DNA of 64,000 bases from Nocardioides mangrovicus (GCF_003674065.1 NZ_RDBE01000010.1:400809-464808), one strand, 5' to 3'; positions 16,873 to 25,709 are shown, counted from the first letter of the stretch. Notes: generated from the letters alone by a model not told the origin. Made by a program: numbers and translations.

Positions 16873-18374
16873 ACGCAGACGACGCCGCCGAGGTGTGGTT
16901 CCTGACCGGCAGCCAGGCCCTCTACGGGCCCGAGATCCTCGAGCAGGTGGCCACCCAGTCGCGCGACATCGCCGGCCGGTTGGCGGACCGGCTCGACGTA
17001 CCCGTGCGCGTGGTGTGGAAGCCGGTGCTGCTGGAGTCGGACTCGATCCGACGCCAGGTGCTCGCCGCCGACGCCGCGCCGCAGTGCGTCGGCGTCATCA
17101 CCTGGATGCACACCTTCTCCCCGGCCCGCATGTGGATCGCCGGACTCAGCGTGCTCACCAAGCCGCTTCTGCACCTGCACACGCAGGCCGGGATGGAGCT
17201 CCCGTGGAGCACCATCGACATGGACTTCATGAACCTCAACCAGGCCGCGCACGGCGACCGGGAGTTCGGCTACGTCCAGACCCGCCTCGGGGTCGCCCGC
17301 AAGACCGTCGCCGGCCACGTCGAGTCGCCCTCGGTCGTGCGCCGGGTGGGCGAGTGGGCCCGTGCGGCGCTCGGCGCGGCCGAGCTGCGCACGCTGCGCC
17401 TGGCCCGTTTCGGCGACACCATGCGCGACGTCGCGGTCACCGAGGGCGACAAGGTGCAGGCTCAGGCCACCTTCGGGGTCTCGGTCAACGCCTACGCCGT
17501 CACCGACCTCGTCGCGGAGGTCGATGCCGCCGACCCGGCCGACGTCGACTCCCTCGTCGAGGAGTACGCGGACCGCTACGACGTCGCCGCCGAGCTGCTG
17601 CCGGGCGGGGGGCGCCACGAGTCCCTGCGCTACGGCGCGCGCATCGAGGTGGGGCTGCGCACCTTCCTCACCCGTGGCGGGTTCGGCGCCTTCACCACCA
17701 ACTTCGAGGACCTCGGCGGCCTGCGCCAGCTGCCCGGGCTGGCCGTGCAGCGGCTCATGGCCGACGGCTACGGCTTCGGCGGCGAGGGCGACTGGAAGAC
17801 CTCGATGCTGCTGCGCACCATGAAGACGATGGCGCAGGGCCTCGCGGGCGGCACCAGCTTCATGGAGGACTACACCTACCACCTGGTCCCGGGTGAGGAG
17901 GTCGTCCTCGGCGCGCACATGCTCGAGGTCTGCCCGAGCGTCACCACCTCGACGCCTACTGTGGAGGTGCACCCGCTCTCCATCGGCGGCCGCGAGGACC
18001 CGGTGCGGATGCGCTTCGTCGCGGACCCGGGACCGGGTCTGGTGGCGGGCATGTCCGACGTCGGCGGCCGGTTCCGGATCACGCTGAACGACATCGACGT
18101 CGTCGAACCGGCTCGGGACCTGCCGCGACTCCCCGTCGCCTGCGCGGTGTGGCGTCCGCGGCCCTCGCTGGAGACGTCGGCCGAGGCCTGGCTCATGGCC
18201 GGGGCGCCGCACCACACCGTGCTCTCGAAGGCGCTCCCCCGCGCAGCGATGGAGGACCTCGCCAGCATCGTCGGCGTCGAGCTGGTGGCGATCGACGCCG
18301 AGACCACCATCGCCTCGGTCACCCGCGAGCTGCGCTGGAACGCCGCCTACCATCGCCTCGCGGCGCGGCTCTGA
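16869..18374 (+). CDS. araA: L-arabinose isomerase
   Basis: A 501-residue manganese-dependent enzyme that converts L-arabinose to L-ribulose, the first step of catabolism. Diagnostic blocks are [16 protein letters not shown] at the N-terminus, [15 protein letters not shown], the metal-binding Glu in [10 protein letters not shown] and the His in the region of HMLEVCPSV near the C-terminus. GTG 16869 has a strong GGAGGAG site and overlaps araD by 4 nt. Length is as expected for AraA (about 500). xylB follows after 23 nt. Confidence 0.95.
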   Translation: MNADDAAEVWFLTGSQALYGPEILEQVATQSRDIAGRLADRLDVPVRVVWKPVLLESDSIRRQVLAADAAPQCVGVITWMHTFSPARMWIAGLSVLTKPLLHLHTQAGMELPWSTIDMDFMNLNQAAHGDREFGYVQTRLGVARKTVAGHVESPSVVRRVGEWARAALGAAELRTLRLARFGDTMRDVAVTEGDKVQAQATFGVSVNAYAVTDLVAEVDAADPADVDSLVEEYADRYDVAAELLPGGGRHESLRYGARIEVGLRTFLTRGGFGAFTTNFEDLGGLRQLPGLAVQRLMADGYGFGGEGDWKTSMLLRTMKTMAQGLAGGTSFMEDYTYHLVPGEEVVLGAHMLEVCPSVTTSTPTVEVHPLSIGGREDPVRMRFVADPGPGLVAGMSDVGGRFRITLNDIDVVEPARDLPRLPVACAVWRPRPSLETSAEAWLMAGAPHHTVLSKALPRAAMEDLASIVGVELVAIDAETTIASVTRELRWNAAYHRLAARL

Positions 18375-18397
18375 CCCGCGGCGCAGGAGGAGCGCGC

Positions 18398-19828
18398 GTG
18401 GCCGAGCACCGCCGGAGACGACGCCTGGTGACCGGGGTGGACACCTCCACCCAGTCCTGCAAGGTGCTCACGGTCGACGCCGAGACCGGCGACGTCGTCC
18501 GCTCCGGCGCGGCGCCGCACCCCGAGGGGACCTCGGTGGACCCGCGTCGCTGGTGGGACGCGCTGCTGGCGGCGTCCGGCGGCGCGCCCGTCCCCGACGA
18601 CGTCGACGCGGTCGGGGTCGGCGGCCAGCAGCACGGGATGGTCGCGCTCGACGAGGCCGGCGAGCCCGTGCACGACGCGCTGCTGTGGAACGACACCCGC
18701 TCCGCCGACCAGGCCGCCCGGCTGCGGCAGCACTGGGGCGGTCGGTGGTGGGCCGAGGAGATCGGCGTCGTGCCCGTGGCCTCGTTCACCGCCACCAAGC
18801 TGGCCTGGCTGGCCGACCACCACCCCGAGCTGGCCGACCGCGTCGAGGCGGTGATGCTGCCCCACGACTACCTGACCTGGCGGCTGCTCGACACCCCCGC
18901 GGAGGCCGTCACCGACGCCAGCGACGCCTCCGGCACCGGCTACTGGTCGGTGCCGGACCGGGCCTACCGTCCCGAGGTCCTGGCCTACGCCTTCGGCCGC
19001 GCACCGCGGCTCCCGCGCGTGCTCGAGCCGCGGGAGGCCGCCGGGGAGACCGCGGGCGGGGTGGTCGTCTCGGCCGGGTGCGGTGACAACGCCGGTGCCG
19101 CCTTGGGCCTCGGCCTGCGCGAGGGCGAGGTCGCGGTCAGCATCGGCACCAGCGGCACCGTCTTCACCTCCACCCGGACGGACGTCGCCGACCCGTCGGG
19201 CGGCATCGCGGGCTTCGCCGACGCTCGCGGCGGCCGGCTGCCGCTCATCGCGGTCATGAACTGCACCCAGGTGCTCGCCGACACCGCCCGGCTCCTCGAG
19301 GTCGACCTGGCCGGTCTGGGGCGGTTGGCCGAGTCCGCCGCCCCCGACGCCGACGGCCTGCTGCTGGTGCCCTTCCTCGGCGGCGAGCGGACGCCGGACC
19401 TGCCGCACGCCAGCGGCACCCTGCTCGGCATCACGCGCTCGAGCTACACCGCGGCCAACCTCGCCCGCGCCGCCTACCTGGCCGTCGCGCTGAGCCTCGA
19501 CCACGCCCTCTCGCTGCTACGCGGTCACGACGTGCCCGTCGAGCGGGTGGTCACCCTCGGCGGTGGCGCCCGGTCCGCGACCCTGCTGCGCACCGCGGCC
19601 GCCCTCTGGCACGCCGACGTCGAGGTGCCCGAGCCCGCCGAGTACGTCGCCCTGGGCGCCGCTCGGCAGGCCGCCTGGGCCCTGGACGGGGCGGCAGAGC
19701 CTCCGACCTGGCCCCGCGTCGTCCGCGACCGCGTCGAGGGCACCGATCCCGGTTGGGCGGCCGACGTCCGGGGCCGCTACGCCGAGGCGCTGCAACGGGT
19801 GTACGGCGTCGCCGGCGCCACGTTCTAG
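18398..19828 (+). CDS. xylB: Xylulokinase
   Basis: A 476-residue FGGY-family kinase that phosphorylates D-xylulose, the XylA product. GVDTSTQSCKVLTVD is the N-terminal phosphate-binding motif, GVGGQQHGMVALD the substrate-binding block, LWNDTRS the next conserved one, SIGTSGTVF the second phosphate loop and VTLGGGARSATLLRT the adenosine motif. GTG 18398 has AGGAGGA about 6 nt upstream. It closes the ara operon although its partner xylA is transcribed elsewhere in the locus, so xylose use needs both promoters. tRNA-Glu begins 18 bp after the stop. Confidence 0.92.
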   Translation: MAEHRRRRRLVTGVDTSTQSCKVLTVDAETGDVVRSGAAPHPEGTSVDPRRWWDALLAASGGAPVPDDVDAVGVGGQQHGMVALDEAGEPVHDALLWNDTRSADQAARLRQHWGGRWWAEEIGVVPVASFTATKLAWLADHHPELADRVEAVMLPHDYLTWRLLDTPAEAVTDASDASGTGYWSVPDRAYRPEVLAYAFGRAPRLPRVLEPREAAGETAGGVVVSAGCGDNAGAALGLGLREGEVAVSIGTSGTVFTSTRTDVADPSGGIAGFADARGGRLPLIAVMNCTQVLADTARLLEVDLAGLGRLAESAAPDADGLLLVPFLGGERTPDLPHASGTLLGITRSSYTAANLARAAYLAVALSLDHALSLLRGHDVPVERVVTLGGGARSATLLRTAAALWHADVEVPEPAEYVALGAARQAAWALDGAAEPPTWPRVVRDRVEGTDPGWAADVRGRYAEALQRVYGVAGATF

Positions 19829-19845
19829 GATGGCGCGCGGCGCAG

Positions 19846-19921
19846 GCCCCCATCGTCTAGCGGCCTAGGACCCCGCCCTTTCACGGCGGTAGCACGGGTT
19901 CGAATCCCGTTGGGGGTACCA
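19846..19921 (+). tRNA. tRNA-Glu (anticodon TTC)
   Basis: Acceptor stem GCCCCCA/TGGGGGT (with the usual G-U first pair), discriminator A at 19918, anticodon loop CTTTCAC with TTC, and T arm with GGTTCGAATCC. Unlike tRNA-Asp and tRNA-Phe here, the CCA end is encoded (19919-19921). It lies directly downstream of the pentose locus. Confidence 0.95.
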
Positions 19922-19969
19922 CCGTGGAACCAGTGACCCAGGGTGCACAGTCCGGATCGCCACGCATCT

Positions 19970-20878
19970 CTAGGGCGTCGCCGGGTAGTCGACACCCGGC
20001 TGGTGGGCGCGGAACTCGCTACGAACCGAGTCCGGCAGGTGGTCGAGGGACTGCGCCTGGGTCGTCGTGGAGACGTAGGTGTGCAGCTGACTGGTCTGGC
20101 GCAGCGACAGCACCTCGCCGCTGGAGCGATCGACGATCAGGGACTCGCGGAACCGAGTCCGCGGCTCCTCGTAGGAGATGACGATGGCAGGTCGCCCCGC
20201 CGCTCGGCTGTGGGTCGTGCTGACCCGGTCCAACGTGGCGAGCGCATCGAAGACCGCAGCGAGCGTGGTGGGCGGAAGCATGTGTGACGACGCCAGATCG
20301 ACCAGCGCCGCGTACATGGCCTCGTCGTGGCTGGAGGAACCCTCGACCCGGGGCTGCAGATAGCCCAAGATGCCCCGCGCCGTGTGGGGCAGCGTTCGCG
20401 CGAACTGGAGCGTCGGGTTCTCGTAGCTCGGGTGCCGCGGGGCCGGGATCACCTCGTAGGTGGTGCGACCCGTCGCGGGCTCGCGCTCGACCAGGAACAC
20501 CTTGCCGTTCCACCCGGTCCACGTCTCGCGGTCGACAGTGGCACCGACGCCCGGCTCATCCGAGTTGCGCTGCACCGTGTTCGACCGCTCGTGCAGCCAT
20601 CCACCCGGTGGGTAGGACGAGCCGTGCGCCGCCACAGCCGCCGACAGGCTGCGCAGGTCGGCTGCGCTGGCTGGGATCGGGGTGGAGAGGGCGGGGACGA
20701 CGAGCGCAGCAGCGGCACCCGCCGCTGCGACCGCTCCGGCGATCCACCTGCGGCGGGGGTTGCGGGTCGAGCTGCGAACGCGCTCGAGCATGACGAGGCG
20801 CTCGGCCGGGCCCCACATCCGGTCCAGCTCGGCCGTCGTGGGCCGGGCCCGGCGCAGTCGGTCCTCGAGGTCGATCAT
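19970..20878 (-). CDS. Membrane-anchored partner of ECF sigma factor (CU044_5270-like)
   Basis: A 302-residue protein with a cytoplasmic N-terminus (1-44) containing a dense basic patch, one membrane helix at about 45-64, and an extracytoplasmic domain of about 235 residues (NTVQRNSDEPG, VDRETWTGWNGKVFLVERE, GYLQPRVEGSSSHDEA, YVSTTTQAQSLD). It resembles actinobacterial CU044_5270-family proteins encoded beside ECF sigma factors. It is probably the anti-sigma or signal-sensing partner; no zinc-type HxxxCxxC anti-sigma motif is visible. ATG 20878 overlaps the sigma gene stop by 4 nt. Confidence 0.65.
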   Translation of the reverse strand: MIDLEDRLRRARPTTAELDRMWGPAERLVMLERVRSSTRNPRRRWIAGAVAAAGAAAALVVPALSTPIPASAADLRSLSAAVAAHGSSYPPGGWLHERSNTVQRNSDEPGVGATVDRETWTGWNGKVFLVEREPATGRTTYEVIPAPRHPSYENPTLQFARTLPHTARGILGYLQPRVEGSSSHDEAMYAALVDLASSHMLPPTTLAAVFDALATLDRVSTTHSRAAGRPAIVISYEEPRTRFRESLIVDRSSGEVLSLRQTSQLHTYVSTTTQAQSLDHLPDSVRSEFRAHQPGVDYPATP

Positions 20879-21429
20879 GGGTGGTGTCCTTCCGTGATGG
20901 TCATCAGGTGGGTGCCAGTGATGGGGGATGAGGTCTGCGCCAGGTCCTCCAACCGAGATCGCGCGCGGTGCACACGCACGCTGAAGGCGTTGGGGGTGAT
21001 CCCCAGCACCACTGCTGCCTGGCGGGCGGAGAGCCCCTCCCACGCGATGAGCAGCAGGGCCTCGCGGTCGACCTCCGTCAGCTCGCCCAGCAGGCGCAGG
21101 CACGAGTCGCGCTCTGCGACGACGTCTTCTGCCGACCCCTCCGAGCCCAGGTGCCAGGCGTCGCGAACCGCCCCCTGCCACCACTGCGACGACGTCTGCG
21201 AACGACGCCGCCCATTGGCGGCCAGCTTGCGCACGGTGCCGATCAGCCAGGCCCGCGCCTCGTCCGGTTCCACGGGCACGGCCTCGATCCGACGCATCGC
21301 CACGATGAACGCATCTGCGACGAGGTCCTCCGCACTCTCCGGCGCAGCGTGGCGACGGGCGTAGGCGTAGACACGAGAGGCGTGCTCCTCGTAGAGCTCG
21401 GACAACCGGTCGCGCTGGTCTTCTCTCAC
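20875..21429 (-). CDS. ECF-family RNA polymerase sigma factor
   Basis: A 184-residue alternative sigma factor. Region 2 (about 8-75) includes LYEEHASRVYAYARRH and DLVADAFIVAMRRIE, with WLIGTVRKLAANGRRR ending it. Region 4 (about 115-165) contains LTEVDREALLLIAWEGLSARQAAVVL and an HTH (ITPNAFSVRVHRARSRL). It recruits RNA polymerase to a small regulon that cannot be read from sequence. GTG 21429 is the first plausible start. It forms a two-gene unit with the membrane protein that follows, translationally coupled through ATGA. Confidence 0.85.
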   Translation of the reverse strand: MREDQRDRLSELYEEHASRVYAYARRHAAPESAEDLVADAFIVAMRRIEAVPVEPDEARAWLIGTVRKLAANGRRRSQTSSQWWQGAVRDAWHLGSEGSAEDVVAERDSCLRLLGELTEVDREALLLIAWEGLSARQAAVVLGITPNAFSVRVHRARSRLEDLAQTSSPITGTHLMTITEGHHP

Positions 21430-21539
21430 ACCTCTGACATGTCCTGGACCACCGACTTCTTACGCGCGGACGTGCAGTTTCCCCGACGGGGCCACCGCAG
21501 GAGCTCCTGGCCCTACCGAACCCCGCGGCGGCGATGAGC

Positions 21540-22724
21540 TCAGCGGACGGGCGCCGTCAGCAGTCGACCGGAGTGCACCCCACGCAGGGTGAGGACGAAG
21601 ACCGTGACCCACGCCAGCGCCAGCCCGGCGAAGAGGATCACCGCGGCGACCTTGAGCAGGTCCAGGCCGGTGACGACGGCCAAGGCCGAGGTGCCGGTGA
21701 CCACCGTGCCCAGGGGGAAGGTGAAGGACCACCAGGTCAGGGTGAAGGGCAGGCCGTGGTGAGCGTCGCGAGCCGTGCGCAGGGTGAGCAGCAGCGCGAG
21801 GCTGAGCCACATCATCGCGAAGCCCCACATGGGAATGCCGAACACCAGCGTCAGGCCCTGGAAGCCCTTCCCGTACACGCCGGGCACGATGGTCGGTGCG
21901 ACCTGCCCGAGGTGGTGCGCGGCGGTGATCGACTGGCCGACCGGGCCGAGCACGATCCAGATGGTGGGCACGGCCCCCGCGGGTCCCGGGCCGTGGCGCA
22001 GCAACCGTTTCCAGATGAAGGCGATCATCACGAAGCTGACCATCAGCGTCAGGCCGAAGAACATGTAGCAGGTCAACAGCATGGTCTCGCGGGGTTGGCC
22101 GGCGGGCAGGTGCGGCACCAGCAGCGCGCCGGTGGCGGCGCTGACCATGGGCGGCACGACGGGCATCAACCAGCCACCGAAGGCCGAGTCCTCGCGCACC
22201 TCGTGGGTGGTGACGGCCCGATAGGGCACGAGCACCGCGGTGACGAGGCCGAACGCGGTGCCAGTGGTCCACAGCACGGCGTCCACGATCAGCGCCGGAC
22301 CGCTGCCGATGACCCGGTAGCCGGCGACCATCGCACCGGCACCAACGGTCATCAGGGCCATCGCGGGAGCGCCGTAGAAGTGCGACATGACCGGATCGGC
22401 GAGGTGGCTGGCCGCGGTGCGGGGGTGCAGGCACAGGTGGGCCGCGGTCGCCAGGGTCACCACGACCAGCACCACCGCCGCGAGCACCCACACCCCCGCC
22501 GCGACCACCCCGGCACCGGGGATCTGAATCGGGAGGCCGGACAGCGCCACCGCCACGATGCCGGTACCCATCACCGAGGCGAACCAGTTGGGTCCGATGT
22601 AGCCGAACGCCGGCGCGCCTTGCAGCGCATGGAGGACACCGCCGCGTCGAGCGGCGTGCTCGGGCCTCGGTGCGGACGTGGGCGCTGGGGGGGCGTCCCG
22701 CGTATTCGCAAGCGCTGTGGTCAT
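21540..22724 (-). CDS. TDT-family (TehA/SLAC1-type) membrane transporter
   Basis: A 394-residue membrane protein with about ten hydrophobic helices, of the tellurite-resistance/dicarboxylate (TDT) family. Members export sulfite, malate or similar anions. Diagnostic sequence is GYIGPNWFASVMGTGIVAVA near residue 45 and FYGAPAMAL, with WWSFTFPLGTVVTG near the C-terminus (the conserved PLG). The ATG at 22724 has GGAGG only 1 nt away, so the true start may be a little downstream. It is divergent from a LysR-type regulator, which probably controls it; substrate unknown. Confidence 0.8.
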   Translation of the reverse strand: MTTALANTRDAPPAPTSAPRPEHAARRGGVLHALQGAPAFGYIGPNWFASVMGTGIVAVALSGLPIQIPGAGVVAAGVWVLAAVVLVVVTLATAAHLCLHPRTAASHLADPVMSHFYGAPAMALMTVGAGAMVAGYRVIGSGPALIVDAVLWTTGTAFGLVTAVLVPYRAVTTHEVREDSAFGGWLMPVVPPMVSAATGALLVPHLPAGQPRETMLLTCYMFFGLTLMVSFVMIAFIWKRLLRHGPGPAGAVPTIWIVLGPVGQSITAAHHLGQVAPTIVPGVYGKGFQGLTLVFGIPMWGFAMMWLSLALLLTLRTARDAHHGLPFTLTWWSFTFPLGTVVTGTSALAVVTGLDLLKVAAVILFAGLALAWVTVFVLTLRGVHSGRLLTAPVR

Positions 22725-22743
22725 GCCTCCACGCTCTCGCCAG

Positions 22744-22757
22744 CCGTCGGCCGACGG
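22744..22757. promoter_or_regulatory. 14-bp perfect palindrome between TDT exporter and LysR gene
   Basis: CCGTCGGCCGACGG is its own reverse complement. It lies in the 93-bp intergenic region, 19 bp from the exporter start and 48 bp before the LysR -10 box TAGGGT (22805-22810). It is a candidate operator, but it lacks the T-N11-A form of a classical LysR box. Confidence 0.4.
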
Positions 22758-22817
22758 TAGTGAGCGCTCGGCTGTGAGGTCACAGGCGTTCCTTGTGAGC
22801 TGGGTAGGGTGGGCGGG

Positions 22818-23714
22818 GTGCACCTGCTTCCCGACCTCGGCTCGTTGCGGTTGCTCGCCGACGTGGCACGGCTGGGGAGCATCGGTGCGGCCGGTCGTGC
22901 GGGCGGCATCTCCCAGCAGTCGGCTTCCGAGCGGCTCCGAGCCATGGAGACCCAGACCGGGATCGCGCTCGTGCATCGATCGACGGGTGGGTCGTCACTG
23001 ACACCGGGCGGGCGTCTGCTCGTCGAGTGGAGCTCGCGGCTCCTCAGCGACGCCGACGAGGTCGAGCACGCTCTGCTCACCCTGCGCGAGGACAACGTCC
23101 GGCGACTACGCGTGTTCGCCAGCATGACGACCGCCGAGTACCTGGTACCGCGCTGGCTGGTGACGCTGCGGCGCGAGCGCGGCACGCTCGCGAGTCTGCA
23201 GGCCGCGAACTCCGACCTCGTGCTCGATGCGCTACGCGAGGACCGTGCCGACCTGGGGTTCGTCGAGGGGCCGGCCGACCTCGCCGGTCTCGCGCATGAG
23301 GTGGTGGGTGGCGACCGGCTCGTGCTGGTGGCGTCGCCCGACGACCCGTGGGCGGTCCGTCGTAGGCCCGTCCTCCCCCAGGAGCTGGGGAACCGTGCCC
23401 TGACCACTCGCGAGGCAGGATCGGGAACGCGCCGGACCGTCGAGGAGGCGCTCGCCGCAGCGACGACGACGCCGACCCCGCCGGAGGTCGAGCTCACCAC
23501 CAACGCCGCGGTCATCGCCGCCGTGCGTGCGGGCAGTCCGCCGGCGTTCGTCAGCGAGCTCGCCGCGTCGTCGGATCTCGCGGCGGGCCGCCTGGTCGCG
23601 ATACCGACTGCCCAGATCGACCTTCGCCGACGCTTCACGGCCGTGTGGGTCGGCGACACCCGGCCACCTCGCGGTCCCGTCCGCGACCTCCTGGGAATCG
23701 CCTTGCGAAGATGA
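22818..23714 (+). CDS. LysR-family transcriptional regulator
   Basis: A 298-residue regulator. The winged HTH is at 5-62 (LRLLADVARLGSIGAAGRA, GISQQSASERLRAMETQTGIALVHR), followed by the linker helix and a type 2 periplasmic-binding effector domain (VFASMTTAEYLVPRWL, DRLVLVASPDDPW, EAGSGTRRTVEEAL). GTG 22818 is preferred over GTG 22809 because TAGGGT (22805-22810) ends exactly 7 nt before it, the spacing of leaderless starts here. It probably regulates the divergent TDT exporter. The next gene overlaps its stop by 4 nt. Confidence 0.85.
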   Translation: MHLLPDLGSLRLLADVARLGSIGAAGRAGGISQQSASERLRAMETQTGIALVHRSTGGSSLTPGGRLLVEWSSRLLSDADEVEHALLTLREDNVRRLRVFASMTTAEYLVPRWLVTLRRERGTLASLQAANSDLVLDALREDRADLGFVEGPADLAGLAHEVVGGDRLVLVASPDDPWAVRRRPVLPQELGNRALTTREAGSGTRRTVEEALAAATTTPTPPEVELTTNAAVIAAVRAGSPPAFVSELAASSDLAAGRLVAIPTAQIDLRRRFTAVWVGDTRPPRGPVRDLLGIALRR

Positions 23715-24346
23715 ACCGGCCTGATGACCCGTTCGTGGCCAAGCGAGGGCGGGTGGATGCACCCCACGTGCGAGACCTCAACGACCTCGCACGACGCCTC
23801 CGGCGGGCTGCGAGCGGGCCCCGCTTCGTCCCCTGGTTCGACCCCGACTCGGCAGGAACGCAGTCGCGGACGCTGGTGCTGATGGAGTCACCCGGGCCAC
23901 GGACCGTCCGCGCTGGCGACCTCGGGTTCAGCTCCGAGGACAACGGCGATCCCACAGCGCAGGCGTTGCGTGCGGCCAGGAGCGCTGCGGGCCTCGGTCG
24001 AGGCGACTACCTGCGCTGGAACGTCGTCCCGTGGGCCCTGGGGGACGACGCCGGGCGGACCCGGGCCCCGCGCCGCCGAGACCTCGACGAGGCCCGGCCG
24101 GCGCTGGTCGAGCTGATCTCCCTGCTGCCGAACCTCCGCACAGTCGTCGCGGTCGGTTCGTCGGCCCTGACCGGCGTCATGCAGTGCCTCACGCTCGAGG
24201 ACGATCTCCCCCCAAGGGTTCCGGTGGTCCTCGGCGTTCCCCACCCCTCACCCCGCAACGCGACGCAGCACCAGGAGGCACGGGAGCGGTTGCGCAACGC
24301 GCTCTCGACAGCAGCCCGGCTGGCCGCTCCGCACGATCGTCGCTGA
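23711..24346 (+). CDS. Uracil-DNA-glycosylase-superfamily protein
   Basis: A 211-residue protein. LVLMESPGPRTV (about 55-66), YLRWNVVPWAL (about 102-112), VVAVGSSALTGV and the C-terminal VPHPSPRN (with the His-Pro-Ser of motif 2) give the outline of the uracil-DNA-glycosylase fold. The motif 1 water-activating residue is not the canonical GQDPY Asp, so the activity on uracil is uncertain. ATG 23711 overlaps the LysR stop by 4 nt, so the two are co-transcribed. A DNA-repair role is a family inference. Confidence 0.6.
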   Translation: MNRPDDPFVAKRGRVDAPHVRDLNDLARRLRRAASGPRFVPWFDPDSAGTQSRTLVLMESPGPRTVRAGDLGFSSEDNGDPTAQALRAARSAAGLGRGDYLRWNVVPWALGDDAGRTRAPRRRDLDEARPALVELISLLPNLRTVVAVGSSALTGVMQCLTLEDDLPPRVPVVLGVPHPSPRNATQHQEARERLRNALSTAARLAAPHDRR

Positions 24347-24404
24347 CGGCACTTCCCACGGTGGGCCGCCGCTTCCCACAGGTCCTACGTCATGGGAGGC
24401 GGCC

Positions 24405-24428
24405 GTTCACCATGGCACCATGGTGAAC
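24405..24428. terminator. 24-bp near-perfect inverted repeat between convergent genes
   Basis: GTTCACCATG pairs with CATGGTGAAC (10 bp) around a 4-nt GCAC centre. It sits in the 105-bp gap between the ends of the UDG-like gene and the acyl-CoA dehydrogenase gene, so a bidirectional terminator is most likely. Its low GC for the region and NcoI-like CCATGG half-sites also fit a protein-binding site. Confidence 0.5.
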
Positions 24429-24451
24429 GAGCCCAGGTCGGGTCGCGCGCG

Positions 24452-25684
24452 TCAGCGTGCCGTCCGCCGCGTCGCCTGGCGGCCCAGCTCGGTCTTGGCC
24501 AGCGCGTTCTTGTGCACCTCGTCGGGGCCGTCGGCGAACCGCAGCGTGCGGATGCCGGCGTAGGCGCCGGCCAGCGGGAAGTCCTGGGAGAGCCCGCCGG
24601 CGCCGTGCACCTGGATCGCCTTGTCGAGGATCCACTGCACCGTCTCGGGCGTGGCGATCTTGATGGCCTGGATCTCGGTGTGCGCGCCCTTGTTGCCCAC
24701 GGTGTCCATGAGCCAGGCGGTCTTGAGCACCAGCAGGCGCAGCTGCTCGAGCTTCACGCGCGACTCGGCGATCCAGGTGCGCACCACGCCCTGGTCGGCG
24801 ATCGGCCGGCCGAACGCGACGCGCGCCGCGGCCCGCTCGCACATGAGCTCGATGGCCCGCTCGGCGACGCCGATCGAGCGCATGCAGTGGTGGATCCGGC
24901 CCGGTCCGAGCCGGGCCTGCGCGATGCCGAACCCGTCGCCCTCGTTGGCGATCAGGTTCGAGGCGGGCACCCGGGCGTCGGTGAAGGTCAGCTCGGCGTG
25001 GCCGCCGTGCTCGTGGTCGTCGTAGCCGAAGACCTCCATCCCGCGCACCATCTCCAGGCCCGGGGTGTCGCGGGGCACCAGGATCATCGACTGCTGGCGG
25101 TGGCGGTCGGCGCCCGGGTCGGTCTTGCCCATCACGATGAGGATCTGGCAGTTCGGGTTCATCGCCCCGGTGATCCACCACTTGCGGCCGTTGAGCACGT
25201 ACTCGTCGCCGTCGCGGACGATCGCGGTCTCGATGTTCGTCGCGTCGGAGGACGCCACCGCCGGCTCGGTCATCGCGAACGCCGAGCGGATCTCACCGGC
25301 CAGCAGCGGGTCGAGCCACCTCTGCTGCTGCTCCGGCGTCCCGAACTGCGCGAGCACCTCCATGTTGCCGGTGTCGGGGGCGGCGCAGTTCAGCGCCGCC
25401 GGCGCCAGGTGGAGGCTGCGGCCGGTGATCTCGGCCAGCGGGGCGTACTGCAGGTTGGTCAGCCCCGCACCGCGCTCGCCGGGCAGGAACAGGTTCCACA
25501 GCCCGCGGCTGCGCGCCTCGGCGCGCAGCTCGGCCAGCACCGGCACCGAGTCCCAGGCCCAACGCTGGCTCAGCGCCTCGACCTGTTCGGCGAACACCGC
25601 CTGGGCCGGGTACACGTGCGCGGCCATGAAGTCCTCGAGGCTCTCGCGGAGCTCCTCGGTACGGGCGTCGAAGGCGAAGTCCAT
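24452..25684 (-). CDS. Acyl-CoA dehydrogenase family protein
   Basis: A 410-residue FAD enzyme that introduces the alpha-beta double bond into an acyl-CoA. The N-terminal helical domain begins MDFAFDARTEELRESLEDFM. FAMTEPAVASSDATNI (about 135-150) is the FAD/substrate signature, GRKWWITGAMNP follows, and the C-terminal helical domain includes AFGRPIADQGVV and QVHGAGGLSQDFPLAGAYA. It lies 25 nt downstream of the SDR gene, forming an operon probably repressed by the adjacent TetR regulator. Substrate chain length is not predictable. Confidence 0.87.
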   Translation of the reverse strand: MDFAFDARTEELRESLEDFMAAHVYPAQAVFAEQVEALSQRWAWDSVPVLAELRAEARSRGLWNLFLPGERGAGLTNLQYAPLAEITGRSLHLAPAALNCAAPDTGNMEVLAQFGTPEQQQRWLDPLLAGEIRSAFAMTEPAVASSDATNIETAIVRDGDEYVLNGRKWWITGAMNPNCQILIVMGKTDPGADRHRQQSMILVPRDTPGLEMVRGMEVFGYDDHEHGGHAELTFTDARVPASNLIANEGDGFGIAQARLGPGRIHHCMRSIGVAERAIELMCERAAARVAFGRPIADQGVVRTWIAESRVKLEQLRLLVLKTAWLMDTVGNKGAHTEIQAIKIATPETVQWILDKAIQVHGAGGLSQDFPLAGAYAGIRTLRFADGPDEVHKNALAKTELGRQATRRTAR

Positions 25685-25709
25685 GTGCGGCGTTCCTCTC
25701 GTGAAGGGA

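Noticed and set aside
8058-19828. Pentose locus as a recent foreign island
   Set aside because: Base composition and start-codon habit look the same as in the rest of the window and there is no integrase or att repeat visible; only the tRNA positions hint at insertion, which is reported as a separate finding.
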